A stretch of 51,472 nt of DNA from Bacteroides sp. (GCA_023666905.1 JAMPBC010000009.1:1-51472), one strand, 5' to 3'; positions 9,301 through 18,716 are shown, numbered from the stretch's first letter. The notes: a model not told the origin generated them from the letters alone. A program made the numbers and translations.

Positions 9301-10407
9301 ATGGCCAAGCGCGGAATTTTGTCATATCTTGTTTTGAAACCCATATCAATGGTTTATGGGTTTGTGATGTCCGTGCGTAACCTGATGTTCGACCGAGGCA
9401 TTTTAAAACAACAATCGTTTGACGACATTCCGGTGATTACCGTTGGAAACATCAGCATGGGTGGCTCGGGAAAGACTCCTCACACCGAGTACATTCTGGA
9501 TACCCTATCGGACGAATACCACATCGGAATGTTGAGCCGCGGCTACAAACGTCGTACCAAAGGCTTTGTTCCTGCAACCGAAAACTCGCATGTGGAGGAT
9601 ATTGGCGATGAACCATACCAGATTTATCAGAAATTCAGAAATAGGGATGTCAGGGTGGCTGTTTGCGAAAAACGAGTTGAAGGCATTGAAAAAATGCGCG
9701 AAATTGATCCGACGTTAAACATGATTGTGCTTGATGATGCCTTTCAGCACCGTTATGTCAAACCCCGCCTATCTGTGGTGTTGATGGAGCATAACCGGCC
9801 GGCCTATCGCGACAGCATGCTCCCCTTCGGACGGTTACGCGAGCCCATGAGTGCCCTTAACCGCGCCGACGTGATTGTGGTAACCAAGTGTCCCGAATCA
9901 ATGAGCCCGTTGCAAAGACGTATTGTGTGTGAGAGTCTGAACCTCTTTCCTTATCAAAAACTGCTTTTTTCGCGTTACAAATATTTGTCTCCCAAGGCGG
10001 TGTTCAACGATGCAGCCGACAACATGCCTCAACTTGACTTGAGCAGCCTCAACGAAACGGACACGTTGCTTTCCGTCACCGGTGTGGCCAATCCGAGGCC
10101 ATTTGTCCGACAACTGCGCACTTATAAGGCTAAGGTGAAAATAAAGAGATTTAGTGATCACCACAATTTCACCCATTCCGACCTTGAGAGCATCAAGGAA
10201 AAGTTTGATGCAATGAAAGGCAAACGCAAATTTATAATTACCACGGAAAAAGATGCCATGAGGTTGATGAACAATCCTTATTTCCCTCACAACCTCAGAA
10301 AATACATCTACTACCTACCAATCCGGGTGACATTCTCGGATTATAACGACCAGCCGCTTGACGTTGTGTTAAAACAACTTTTGCGAAGCAACTCCCTGAA
10401 ACGATAA
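9301..10407 (+). CDS. lpxK: LpxK, tetraacyldisaccharide 4'-kinase (lipid A)
   Basis: Phosphorylates the 4' position of the lipid A disaccharide precursor at the inner membrane. There is an N-terminal membrane-associated helix (about residues 8-28), Walker A GGSGKTP at 54-60 after VGNISM, the conserved LSRGYKRR stretch, and VLDDAFQHRYV, the LpxK-specific Asp-Asp/His segment. At 368 aa it is normal for Bacteroidales. It lies between sppA and the nucleoside phosphorylase on the same strand. Confidence 0.95.
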   Translation: MAKRGILSYLVLKPISMVYGFVMSVRNLMFDRGILKQQSFDDIPVITVGNISMGGSGKTPHTEYILDTLSDEYHIGMLSRGYKRRTKGFVPATENSHVEDIGDEPYQIYQKFRNRDVRVAVCEKRVEGIEKMREIDPTLNMIVLDDAFQHRYVKPRLSVVLMEHNRPAYRDSMLPFGRLREPMSALNRADVIVVTKCPESMSPLQRRIVCESLNLFPYQKLLFSRYKYLSPKAVFNDAADNMPQLDLSSLNETDTLLSVTGVANPRPFVRQLRTYKAKVKIKRFSDHHNFTHSDLESIKEKFDAMKGKRKFIITTEKDAMRLMNNPYFPHNLRKYIYYLPIRVTFSDYNDQPLDVVLKQLLRSNSLKR

Positions 10408-10436
10408 TTGTTTAATACCATAAAACCATTTTAAAC

Positions 10437-11249
10437 ATGATAAACAAAATTCAAGAAACCGCTGATTATATTCGCGGAAAGGTTAGTGTGATTCCCGACA
10501 CTGCCATTATTCTCGGTACCGGTCTCGGCGCATTGGTTGACCATATAGAAAACAAACAGTTCATTCCTTACACTGAGATTCCCAACTTCCCCGTATCAAC
10601 AGTTGAAGGCCACAGTGGTAACCTTATCTTCGGAACACTCGGTGAAAAGCCGGTTATGGCCATGCAGGGCCGCTTCCATTATTACGAGGGATATGACATG
10701 AAACAGGTCACATTCCCCGTGCGCGTTATGAAGCAACTCGGCATTGAAACTCTCTTTGTCAGCAATGCCGCCGGCGGTATGAACAAGGATTTCGTTGTGG
10801 GCGACATTATGATTATCACCGACCACATCAACCTGTTCCCCGAAAATCCGCTCAGAGGCAAGAACGATAACCGCCTTGGCCCGCGCTTCCCGGCCATGAC
10901 TGAGGCTTACGACCACCGGCTAATTAAACTTGCCGATGAAATCGCGGCTGAAAAAGGCATCCGCGTGATGCACGGTGTCTATGTTGGAACACCCGGTCCT
11001 ACGTTTGAAACTCCGGCTGAGTATGAATACTTCCGCATTATTGGTGGCGATGCCGTTGGTATGTCCACAGTCCCCGAAGTCATTGTTGCCAACCATGGCG
11101 GCATGAAAGTTTTCGGAGTGTCAGTTATCACCGACCTTGGAGGGAAGGATGTCACTCAGGTTCCCACCCACGAAGAAGTTCAACTTGCAGCCGAAGCCGC
11201 TCAGCCCAAAATGATGGAGATTATGCGTGCTCTTGTTGCAAAGGCCTGA
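10437..11249 (+). CDS. punA: Purine nucleoside phosphorylase (trimeric, class I)
   Basis: Phosphorolysis of purine (deoxy)nucleosides for salvage. Family blocks: [11 protein letters not shown] (phosphate loop), EGHSGNL with the phosphate-binding His, [36 protein letters not shown] and the base-binding [10 protein letters not shown]. The 270-aa size fits the PunA/human-type trimeric class rather than hexameric DeoD. It stands 29 bp after lpxK and 4 bp before thiL. Confidence 0.96.
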   Translation: MINKIQETADYIRGKVSVIPDTAIILGTGLGALVDHIENKQFIPYTEIPNFPVSTVEGHSGNLIFGTLGEKPVMAMQGRFHYYEGYDMKQVTFPVRVMKQLGIETLFVSNAAGGMNKDFVVGDIMIITDHINLFPENPLRGKNDNRLGPRFPAMTEAYDHRLIKLADEIAAEKGIRVMHGVYVGTPGPTFETPAEYEYFRIIGGDAVGMSTVPEVIVANHGGMKVFGVSVITDLGGKDVTQVPTHEEVQLAAEAAQPKMMEIMRALVAKA

Positions 11250-11253
11250 AAAT

Positions 11254-12282
11254 ATGGATAAAGAAACAGAAATCTCTCAGCTCGGGGAATTCGGTCTTAT
11301 TGACCGGATTACCTCGGGCATTTCGCCTGTAAACGAGTCGACCCTCACCGGTGTGGGCGACGACGCCGCCATAATGCGTTTCGGCAACAAAGATGTGCTT
11401 GTTACCACCGACATGCTTGTGGAGGGTATTCACTTTGATTTGACTTATGTTCCATTGAAGCATCTCGGCTACAAATCGGCCGTGGTTAACTTCTCCGACA
11501 TTTATGCCATGAACGGAACGCCAAAGCAAATAACTGTTGCATTGGCTGTCTCGTCCCGTTTCACCGTTGAGCATATTGAACAACTCTACTCCGGCATTCG
11601 CCTTGCATGCGAAATTTATGGAGTGGATTTAGTTGGTGGCGACACAACTTCTTCCCGTTCCGGACTTGTTATCAGCATAACATGTGTTGGCGAGGTTGAT
11701 GCCGATAAAGTGGTTAAGCGCTCCGGCGCTCACGACACTGATCTTATTTGCGTAAGCGGCGACCTCGGCTCGGCCTACATGGGCCTTCAGCTTCTTGAAC
11801 GTGAAAAACGTGTATCGAACGGTGACAAAGACTTCATTCCCAAATTTGAAGGAAAAGAATACCTTGTGGAACGTCAGCTCAAGCCTGAAGCCCGTAAAGA
11901 TATTATAAAGGTGCTTGCCGAAAAAGGCATTGTCCCCACATCTATGATTGACATAAGCGACGGGCTTTCATCGGAAATGCTCCACATTTGCAAAGCCTCC
12001 AATGTGGGGTGCCGAATTTATGAAGAGCGCCTTCCCATTGACTATCAAACTGCGGTCATGGCTGAAGAAATCAACATGAATCTCTCGACAGCCGCATTGA
12101 ATGGTGGCGAAGACTACGAATTATTGTTTACAGTGCCGCTGCATTTGCACGAAGAAATGTCACGCATGAAGGGTGTTAGCGTTATCGGTCACATAACTAA
12201 ACCTGAACTCGGATGCGCGCTCGTCACTCGTGATGGTTCTGAAATGCAACTTAAAGCACAAGGATTCAACCACATGTCATAA
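11254..12282 (+). CDS. thiL: ThiL, thiamine-monophosphate kinase
   Basis: Final step of TPP synthesis, phosphorylating thiamine phosphate. I place the start at 11254 (MDKETEISQLGEFG), 4 bp after the preceding stop, because an earlier in-frame start would lie inside punA. ThiL motifs: GVGDDAAIM, TTDMLVEGIHF, GGDTTSS, DISDGLSSE and NGGEDYELLF, all metal- or ATP-binding. The 342 aa are full length. It is separate from the riboswitch-led thi operon some 26 kb further on, so it may not share TPP feedback control. Confidence 0.95.
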   Translation: MDKETEISQLGEFGLIDRITSGISPVNESTLTGVGDDAAIMRFGNKDVLVTTDMLVEGIHFDLTYVPLKHLGYKSAVVNFSDIYAMNGTPKQITVALAVSSRFTVEHIEQLYSGIRLACEIYGVDLVGGDTTSSRSGLVISITCVGEVDADKVVKRSGAHDTDLICVSGDLGSAYMGLQLLEREKRVSNGDKDFIPKFEGKEYLVERQLKPEARKDIIKVLAEKGIVPTSMIDISDGLSSEMLHICKASNVGCRIYEERLPIDYQTAVMAEEINMNLSTAALNGGEDYELLFTVPLHLHEEMSRMKGVSVIGHITKPELGCALVTRDGSEMQLKAQGFNHMS

Positions 12283-12291
12283 CTCTTAGCA

Positions 12292-13371
12292 ATGTCCATT
12301 TTTGATTTAGTTTTGGCCATTTCCATAGGCCTTTTCTCTCCCCCTTCGGCCGAGCTTGTGTTTGCCGGTGACGCAATGCAGCACATCAAGCAGATTGATG
12401 CAGCGCGAACATCATCCGGGGAATATGACTATTCAAGCTATTTCACAGCCTTGGAGCCTTACATTAAGTCGGCCGACTTCGCTGTTATAAATCTTGAAAC
12501 GCCTCTTGCCGGCGCTCCTTACACCGGTTATCCCACTTTCTGCGCCCCCGACAGCTATTTGACCCAGATTCAAAAATCGGGCTTTGACTTTATTCTTGCC
12601 GCGAACAATCACACACTTGACAAACGCGACAAGGGATTGCTTCGCACCATCGACCAATTTAACAAACATTCAATCCCTTATGCCGGCATATATCGCAACA
12701 AGGCCGAGCGCGATTCCGTAAACCCTGTTATTTGCGACGTAAATGGCTTCAAAATAGCTTTCTTGAATTATACTTACGGTACGAACGGAATCAAGATTCA
12801 GGGCGACGTTGTGGTTGACTACATTGACAAAAATCAAATCAAGGAGGACATTAAAAAAGCCCGGGAAGCAGGCGCTGAAATCATTGCCGCTTGCATGCAT
12901 TGGGGCGTGGAATATGTGCTTCTTCCAAACGCCGAGCAAAAAGCATTGGCTGATTTTCTTGAGGACGAAGGCGTAGACCTGATTATCGGTGGACATCCTC
13001 ATGTTATCCAGCCAATGGAGATGCGTGTGAGCAAAAAACATAATAAAAAAGTTTTCCTGGTCTACTCACTTGGCAACTTCATTTCAGCAATGCGTAAGGA
13101 CGACACACAGGGCGGAGCAATGGCTCGTGTGAAGATAAAGCGAAATGAACTTGGCCAGGCAGTTGTGGACACGGCAACCTACCGATTGGTTTTTGTTTCT
13201 CAACCCACTCCGGCCGACTATAAATTCCGATTGCTGCCGGCCGAGGACAAGGTGGCTCCGCAATGGCAGAGAGTGCACGACAATTTTGTGCGACGCGCAT
13301 CAGACATCTTCAACAAGCACAATGTCAACGTGCCGCTTGACACAATCCCAATCTCTTCATACGCCAAATGA
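12292..13371 (+). CDS. CapA-family metallophosphoesterase-like protein
   Basis: Belongs to the CapA/PgsA poly-gamma-glutamate-synthesis-like family with a calcineurin-like fold. Metal-site motifs are in order: FAGDAMQH near residue 24, NLETPL, AANNHTLDKRDKG, CMHWGVEY, GGHPHVIQP and YSLGNFIS. A hydrophobic stretch at residues 3-20 suggests export or membrane attachment. No capsule or PgsBC genes are nearby, so true polyglutamate synthesis is unlikely and the substrate is unknown. It is 9 bp after thiL and overlaps the next gene by 4 bp. Confidence 0.88.
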   Translation: MSIFDLVLAISIGLFSPPSAELVFAGDAMQHIKQIDAARTSSGEYDYSSYFTALEPYIKSADFAVINLETPLAGAPYTGYPTFCAPDSYLTQIQKSGFDFILAANNHTLDKRDKGLLRTIDQFNKHSIPYAGIYRNKAERDSVNPVICDVNGFKIAFLNYTYGTNGIKIQGDVVVDYIDKNQIKEDIKKAREAGAEIIAACMHWGVEYVLLPNAEQKALADFLEDEGVDLIIGGHPHVIQPMEMRVSKKHNKKVFLVYSLGNFISAMRKDDTQGGAMARVKIKRNELGQAVVDTATYRLVFVSQPTPADYKFRLLPAEDKVAPQWQRVHDNFVRRASDIFNKHNVNVPLDTIPISSYAK

Positions 13372-14414
13372 ACATCCGGCATCCTCTTGCGGCTATTGCT
13401 TTTGGTCTGATTTACGTGACCGGCTTATGTTGCACTTCGGCAATTATTCCGCCGGGTGTGTCGAAGTCGGGCAACGTGATGTTATGGAAACACCGCGACA
13501 CGTCACACAGCAACAACTACGTTGACACCGTGCGCGGCCAGTCCCCGGAATTTGACTACATAGCCCTGTTCAATGCCTCCGACTCGCTCAAGCGCGAAGC
13601 CTGGGCAGGGGTAAACAGGAGCGGCTTTGCCATAATAAACACCGTAGCCGGCAATCTGCCAAAGAACCGTCCTTGCCGGGCTGACCGCGAAGGATATGTC
13701 ATGTCATTAGCCTTAAGCAAATGTAAATCCGTAAAGGATTTTGAAACTTTGCTTGACACCCTACCCAAACCCTACGGAGTGCGAACCGACTTCGGTGTGA
13801 TTGACTCGCAAGGGGGAATGGCTTATTTCGAAACGGCCGACAATGGGTACGTTAAATATGTGGTGCCGGTTAATTCCACGTCGCCGGTAATCCGCACAAA
13901 CTATGCTTGTTCCGCACCACCTAAGGGAGGATATGGCTATGAGCGGTTTGCTAACGCCGAAGCATTGCTCGCCGAACCGGCAAAAGTTAAATTGGTGACA
14001 CCCGAGTTGCTCACCGAAACATTATCGAGAAGCTATTTCAGCGCATCCGAATGTAAAGACTATTCAACAACAAAAACTTGCACTGTCAAAGATAACAATT
14101 TCATTCCACGCCCTACATCGGCTGCATCCGTAGTGATTGAACTGACCGAGACCGGCCCTGTGATGTGGAGTGTGGTGGGTTACCCACCTGCATCAGTAAT
14201 GCTTCCGGCCACGCTTGACAGCGTTCCGAAACCGCTGAAACGTAATCCGGCAACCGGAAGAAGCGAGCAATGCGACCGGGCAAATAAACTCAAACACCAA
14301 ATGATTGGTAACGGCAAAATATTCATGCCTGCAGCTAAAGAAATTTCCGACAGCCTGCGGTCCGTTTCGCTCGAAAATTACCGTGCTTTCCGCGAAAAAA
14401 TGCAGTTTAAATAG
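13368..14414 (+). CDS. Putative exported Ntn-type acylase (C45-like)
   Basis: A 348-aa protein with a hydrophobic leader (residues 6-20) ending right before Cys21-Cys22 in GLCCTSAII. The CTS start and the following MLWKHRDTS, VNRSGFAIINT, GVIDSQGGMAYFE and NYACSAPP segments resemble the acyl-coenzyme A:6-APA acyltransferase/C45 branch of Ntn hydrolases, in which the mature N-terminal Cys is the nucleophile. This is an assignment by pattern and is weaker than that of the acylase at the window start. The ATGA overlap with the CapA-like gene suggests linked expression. The Cys could alternatively be a lipid-attachment residue (GLCC). Confidence 0.6.
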   Translation: MNIRHPLAAIAFGLIYVTGLCCTSAIIPPGVSKSGNVMLWKHRDTSHSNNYVDTVRGQSPEFDYIALFNASDSLKREAWAGVNRSGFAIINTVAGNLPKNRPCRADREGYVMSLALSKCKSVKDFETLLDTLPKPYGVRTDFGVIDSQGGMAYFETADNGYVKYVVPVNSTSPVIRTNYACSAPPKGGYGYERFANAEALLAEPAKVKLVTPELLTETLSRSYFSASECKDYSTTKTCTVKDNNFIPRPTSAASVVIELTETGPVMWSVVGYPPASVMLPATLDSVPKPLKRNPATGRSEQCDRANKLKHQMIGNGKIFMPAAKEISDSLRSVSLENYRAFREKMQFK

Positions 14415-14436
14415 CTGTCAGGTTAACAAAATTGAG

Positions 14437-14444
14437 TACTTTTG
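14437..14444 (+). promoter_or_regulatory. Putative -7 element for nusB
   Basis: TACTTTTG matches TAnnTTTG and lies 42 bp before nusB. No good TTTG is found 20 bp upstream, so support rests on the -7 element and position. Confidence 0.35.
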
Positions 14445-14486
14445 CAAAGTAAAACCGAAAGTCAAACAATTTAGTACATTAAAATA

Positions 14487-15896
14487 ATGATAAACCGAGC
14501 TTTGATTCGCATAAAGGTGGTTCAAATGTTATTCAGTTACTTCCTGAACCGCAATGAATTCCAAATTTACGATAATCCGGAATCAGCATCAAAAGACAAG
14601 CAGTTCGCCTACTCTTTTTATCTCGATTTACTCTTAATGTCAATGAGGCTTTCAGGCTATAACATCAGCCAGTCATCACTCCGCTTTCAAAACAAATTCT
14701 TAAACGGTAACCGAATTTCCAAGGCGCTGAAGTCTGATGTCCACCTTAAGGATATTGTGTTCAAGCGTGTTGCGGAAGCTATGCGTTACGACGCTGTGCT
14801 TGAAAGCATCTATTCCGAAATCATTGGTTCAGCAGCTTATCGCAGCTACACACATAAAAAAGAGCGTGACATCACCTCCGATACCGATTTGTGGAATGTA
14901 ATTGTCAACTCTATTTTCGCAAAATCGCAAGAACTTTTGGTTGCTGCACGAACTGACGAAAATTTCACCAATGTAGGTTATGAATCAGCTCTTTCAATGC
15001 TCTCTGAAACCATTAAAAGCTGCGGTGACTCAAGTCGTTTGCTCATTGAATCGCGCAACGCGTTGAAAGCATCTCTTGCAAAGGCCTATGAGCTTTATAA
15101 CCGATTGCTTCTTCTCCCTTCAGCTTTGGTTGAGCTTCAGGACCGGCGCATTGATTCTGCCAGGAATAAATTTCTTGCCACAGCCGACGATCTCAACCCA
15201 AACATGAAATTCGTTGACAACCGCATGGTCAAAATCCTAAACAATGACGTGACACTCACCGATTACCGTGAGGCGAACCACATAAATTGGATGGACGACT
15301 ATGATTTCTTGCAGAAAATCCTTGATGCAGTTCTTGAATCGGAGCTTTATGCCCAATACATGGAGTCGCCCACTGACACTCTTGAGGCCGATTGCGAATT
15401 TTGGCGTCAGGTTATGAAACAAATCATTCTTCCATCCGATGCTCTTGCCGAACTGCTTGAGTCAAAGTCGGTTTTCTGGAACGATGACGTTGACATAATC
15501 GGCACGTTTGTTTGCAAAACATTCCGCCGTGTTGCCAGAAGCGAATATGAATCGCCCGTTCTCCCTCAATTCAAGGATGAAGAGGATGAGCGTTTTGGAG
15601 GGGAGCTGTTTGTTGACACCATTGACAATTTCGAAACCTATCGTTCTTACATAGATAAATTTATCAATGCACGCCAATGGGATCCCGAACGTTTGGCTTT
15701 CATGGACGTTATTATAATGGCCACAGCCACTTCTGAACTGCTTAACTTCCCGTCCATTCCTATCCCTGTGACTCTCAACGAATACATTGAAATTGCCAAT
15801 TGCTACAGCACCCCTCGCAGCGGTCAATTCATAAACGGTATTCTTTACTCGGTGATTAATTATTTGAAAGAGGAAGGTCTTCTCTTGAAAAAATAA
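14487..15896 (+). CDS. nusB: NusB-like transcription antitermination factor, enlarged with an internal duplication
   Basis: The C-terminal ~130 residues (about 330-469) are a NusB domain, with DPERLAFMDVIIM, IPVTLNEYIEIA and FINGILYSVI, for binding boxA RNA with NusE in rRNA antitermination. The N terminus (MINRALIRIKVVQ) is also NusB-like. Between them lies more material than in the ~310-aa NusB usual for Bacteroidales: residues about 38-145 and 197-315 look like two copies of one module (FAYSFYLDLLLM/KAYELYNRLLLL, NKFL in both, NRISKALKSDVHL/NRMVKILNNDVTL, then a shared LES..Y..Y and D...W pattern). It is followed by yajC, the normal order. Confidence 0.88.
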   Translation: MINRALIRIKVVQMLFSYFLNRNEFQIYDNPESASKDKQFAYSFYLDLLLMSMRLSGYNISQSSLRFQNKFLNGNRISKALKSDVHLKDIVFKRVAEAMRYDAVLESIYSEIIGSAAYRSYTHKKERDITSDTDLWNVIVNSIFAKSQELLVAARTDENFTNVGYESALSMLSETIKSCGDSSRLLIESRNALKASLAKAYELYNRLLLLPSALVELQDRRIDSARNKFLATADDLNPNMKFVDNRMVKILNNDVTLTDYREANHINWMDDYDFLQKILDAVLESELYAQYMESPTDTLEADCEFWRQVMKQIILPSDALAELLESKSVFWNDDVDIIGTFVCKTFRRVARSEYESPVLPQFKDEEDERFGGELFVDTIDNFETYRSYIDKFINARQWDPERLAFMDVIIMATATSELLNFPSIPIPVTLNEYIEIANCYSTPRSGQFINGILYSVINYLKEEGLLLKK

Positions 15897-15931
15897 TTGG
15901 CCAACGGCTTGTAAACACCCTTTTTTAGAAT

Positions 15932-15939
15932 TAACTTTG
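15932..15939 (+). promoter_or_regulatory. Putative promoter for yajC
   Basis: TAACTTTG with a CTTG at 15908-15911, 20 bp upstream, fits the Bacteroidota promoter with one mismatch. It would give yajC and downstream genes a start independent of nusB. Confidence 0.5.
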
Positions 15940-15968
15940 TAATCATAACCTAATTTTTGAACACAAAT

Positions 15969-16292
15969 ATGTTATCATTCATTCTTCTTCAGGCTCCAGA
16001 CAGTGGCTTAACGAACATTCTGATGATTGTTGCCCTTATCGCCATTTTCTATTTCTTTATGATTCGTCCCCAACAAAAGAAAGCCAAAGCTCTCAAACAA
16101 TTTCGCGAAAGCATCAAAGAGGGTCAGAAAGTGGTTACTGCCGGTGGTATTTATGGGAAAGTAAAAAAGATTAAGGAAACCACCTTTGTTGTTGAAATTG
16201 CGCCCAACGTTACCATCACAATTGACAAGGGTTCCGTTTACGAATCGCCCGAAGAAGTTCAGAACGCCCAGATTTCTGAAAACAAACAATAA
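15969..16292 (+). CDS. yajC: YajC, SecDF-associated translocase subunit
   Basis: Small single-span inner-membrane protein that associates with SecD/SecF. I start it at the ATG at 15969 rather than the in-frame TTG four codons earlier. One membrane helix (about residues 15-36) is followed by the family hallmark MIRPQQKKAK and then KEGQKVVTAGGIYGKV, a soluble beta-rich tail with VEIAPNVTI. The 107 aa are typical. Confidence 0.95.
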   Translation: MLSFILLQAPDSGLTNILMIVALIAIFYFFMIRPQQKKAKALKQFRESIKEGQKVVTAGGIYGKVKKIKETTFVVEIAPNVTITIDKGSVYESPEEVQNAQISENKQ

Positions 16293-16322
16293 GCTGATAG
16301 CATTTCTAACCCTTCTTAGACC

Positions 16323-17345
16323 GTGGAGCCGTCATCGCCGCAACATACTGACCCACACGGCCGGCTGCCATTCATCAGGCGAATAACCCGTCTCACTCGC
16401 GGGAGTGACTTGTTGGTCTTTCTGGTTTGCCTTGGCATTGCAACCGTGTTTTGGCTCTTCCTCTCGCTCTACGAAGAGGTTGAGCGTGACTATGACGTAC
16501 CCTTGGCGGTTGAAAATGTACCTGACAGCATTGTAATTGTTGAAACACTCCCTGCATCATTCAACGTTGTGGTGCAGGGCAAAGGCGTGCAGTTCCTTAA
16601 ATTCTTGTGGCACAGTGTGCGCCCGCTTAAGGTTAACTTTAACGATTTTGCATCTTCATCAGGCCAATTCAACATTCCTCGTCAAAAACTTGATGCCCTT
16701 TTCCGCGAATATTTCGGACAGGGTGTAAAAATAGTGAACCTGCGCCCCGAGTCAATTAAAGCTACTTTCACTTCAAACGTCGGCCGCCGCGTTGCTGTGG
16801 ACTTGGTAACAGATATTAAAACCAACATTCAATATGTGGTTTCCGGACCAATCAAGGCCAACATTGACTCCGTAATGATTTATTCGGCCAATGAGCTTCC
16901 GGCTAATCTCACCTCTGTTTCAACTTATCCGCTTATCCGTTCAGGTCTTAAGGACACCACTGAATTTGTGGTAAAAATTAAGCCCATTGAAGGAATCCGC
17001 ATCATCCCAGACCAAGTCAAAGTTAAAGTGCCGGTCGAGCCTTTGATTTCCAAAAAGTGGACCGTGCCAATTGAAGTCATGAATCAATCATCTGATTCAA
17101 AATTGATTATATTCCCGTCGGCTGCCGAGGTATCTTATCTTGTACCGATGAGCCAATATAATCACGACCTTAATGTAAAACTTTTTGTTGATTTTGCAAA
17201 TATCAATCGCAACACTCAAAAGGTTAAGGTACAATCATCGGCTGTATCGGGCATTTTCAGAAATTTCAGCTTCACGCCCGACAGCGTGGAATATATTATT
17301 GAAACCAGACAGAACGATTCTCTGCCCGCATTACATGCTAAATAA
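16323..17345 (+). CDS. YbbR-domain protein (CdaR-like)
   Basis: 340-aa membrane-anchored protein with one helix near residues 28-50 (LLVFLVCLGIATVFWLFLSL) followed by a periplasmic part with the YbbR pattern (VPLAVENVPDSI, ETLPASFNVVVQGKG, VKVPVEPLISKKW). The start codon is GTG at 16323. In Firmicutes YbbR/CdaR binds the diadenylate cyclase CdaA; the role in Bacteroidales is less clear. It lies 30 bp after yajC and 8 bp before coaE. Confidence 0.85.
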   Translation: MEPSSPQHTDPHGRLPFIRRITRLTRGSDLLVFLVCLGIATVFWLFLSLYEEVERDYDVPLAVENVPDSIVIVETLPASFNVVVQGKGVQFLKFLWHSVRPLKVNFNDFASSSGQFNIPRQKLDALFREYFGQGVKIVNLRPESIKATFTSNVGRRVAVDLVTDIKTNIQYVVSGPIKANIDSVMIYSANELPANLTSVSTYPLIRSGLKDTTEFVVKIKPIEGIRIIPDQVKVKVPVEPLISKKWTVPIEVMNQSSDSKLIIFPSAAEVSYLVPMSQYNHDLNVKLFVDFANINRNTQKVKVQSSAVSGIFRNFSFTPDSVEYIIETRQNDSLPALHAK

Positions 17346-17353
17346 TAGGACAA

Positions 17354-17935
17354 GTGAAACGTATCATAGCCATAACCGGAGGTATTGGAAGCGGAAAGAG
17401 TGTTGTCCGCAAAATGGTTGAAGCCATGGGATTTCCGGTTTATGATTGCGACTCCCGGGCCCGTAAGCTTATGGAGTCAGACATTGGTATGATTGGCCGT
17501 ATTGGTGCCGAAGTTTGTGCTGAAGCTGTGATTGACAACGTGACCATTGACAGATGCAGGCTTGGAAACGCCGTGTTTGGCAATCCTGAATTATTGTCAC
17601 GCCTGAACAGCATTGTGCATGGTGCAGTTAAAACTGATGTGCAACAATGGATTGCCGGTAAAAACGTGGCGTTTATTGAAACAGCCATTCTCTATACAAG
17701 TGGTTTGAATCAGCTTGTCAATGAAGTTTGGGAAGTGATTGCCCCGGTTGAACTCCGAGTTATCAGAGTTGCCAACCGAAATCCTCAACTTTCAGAAGCT
17801 GACATTCGTAAACGCATAGACTCACAGCAAAGCGAGTCAAACTTCAACGAGCGAGTCGCTCCCACCTTTGAAATTGTCAACGACGGCTTCATCCCGCTTT
17901 TGCCTCAGGTGGAATCACTTATCGACAAGATTTAA
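17354..17935 (+). CDS. coaE: CoaE, dephospho-CoA kinase
   Basis: Last enzyme of CoA synthesis. P-loop ITGGIGSGKSVV at residues 6-17, the DCDSRARKLM substrate segment near 32, and an IRKRIDSQQS lid. The 193 aa are normal. The start is GTG at 17354. Its last 21 bp overlap the 3' end of the convergent omega-amidase gene, so there is no room for a terminator between them. Confidence 0.95.
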   Translation: MKRIIAITGGIGSGKSVVRKMVEAMGFPVYDCDSRARKLMESDIGMIGRIGAEVCAEAVIDNVTIDRCRLGNAVFGNPELLSRLNSIVHGAVKTDVQQWIAGKNVAFIETAILYTSGLNQLVNEVWEVIAPVELRVIRVANRNPQLSEADIRKRIDSQQSESNFNERVAPTFEIVNDGFIPLLPQVESLIDKI

Positions 17936-18715
17936 ATTGAAATCGTCGGCCACACGCCATGGCTGAAAATTCTTGCGGTCAGTGTTAAAAGCCTTGTAAT
18001 CAAATTTACCGTAAACGTTCCCATCGTTGGCCACACTGCCAACCGGCATTCCCAATGCATTCACAATCATTGAATCACCGCGTTGGTATGTCCCGTAAAT
18101 ATCCTCGCCTTCACGGTTACATGCCGCTATATATGCCTGGTTTTCAATTGCTCGGGCAATGATAAGATGTTGCCACGCGTAGCTTCTTGAATTTGGCCAA
18201 TTGGCAATCACAAGCATTGCATCGTAGTCATTCTTCTTTATTCTGTTCCAAACCGGGAAACGGACGTCGTAACAGATAATAGGCCGTAAACGCCAGCTTT
18301 TCAAAGTAATAATAGGAGGAAGTGATTCTCCACGGGTAAAAGTGCGTTGCTCCTGTCCGGCAAACAAATGCCTCTTGTTGTAAAACGCTATCGGCTTACC
18401 GTCACTGATAAAAAATGCACGATTGTAAATCTTATCTTCATCTTTACCAATGAATCCTCCGTAAATAGCCACATCAAACTCCTTGGAGAGTTCGCACATG
18501 GTGCATATCGTAACATCGTGGTCACTCTCGGCATGAGCTGCCACACCATTTTTCATCTCTCCGAATCCCGTGGTCATCAGCTCAGGAAACAGAACAAGGT
18601 CAACCGGATGCTGCAGACTTTCAATTCTTGCCCGTGCTAATTTTAAATTGAAATCCCTTTCGCCAAGCCGCATGTCAAGTGGAATCAGTGCTATATGCAA
18701 ATCTTGTTCAGGCAT
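17915..18715 (-). CDS. Nitrilase-superfamily amidohydrolase (omega-amidase, YafV-like)
   Basis: 266-aa carbon-nitrogen hydrolase, probably omega-amidase acting on 2-oxoglutaramate-type metabolites. The Glu-Lys-Cys triad is seen in LFPELMTTGF, FYNKRHLFA and RPIICYDVRFPVW. I start it at 18715 (MPEQDLHIAL); a longer reading would run into the acyltransferase gene, whose stop is 1 bp upstream. It is last in a minus-strand cluster and overlaps coaE tail to tail by 21 bp. Confidence 0.9.
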   Translation of the reverse strand: MPEQDLHIALIPLDMRLGERDFNLKLARARIESLQHPVDLVLFPELMTTGFGEMKNGVAAHAESDHDVTICTMCELSKEFDVAIYGGFIGKDEDKIYNRAFFISDGKPIAFYNKRHLFAGQEQRTFTRGESLPPIITLKSWRLRPIICYDVRFPVWNRIKKNDYDAMLVIANWPNSRSYAWQHLIIARAIENQAYIAACNREGEDIYGTYQRGDSMIVNALGMPVGSVANDGNVYGKFDYKAFNTDRKNFQPWRVADDFNLNLVDK

Positions 18716-18716
18716 A

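Noticed and set aside
13145-13525. 126-residue frame spanning the capA-like / acylase junction
   Set aside because: Overlaps two good genes in another frame; low-complexity Thr/Ser/Arg sequence.
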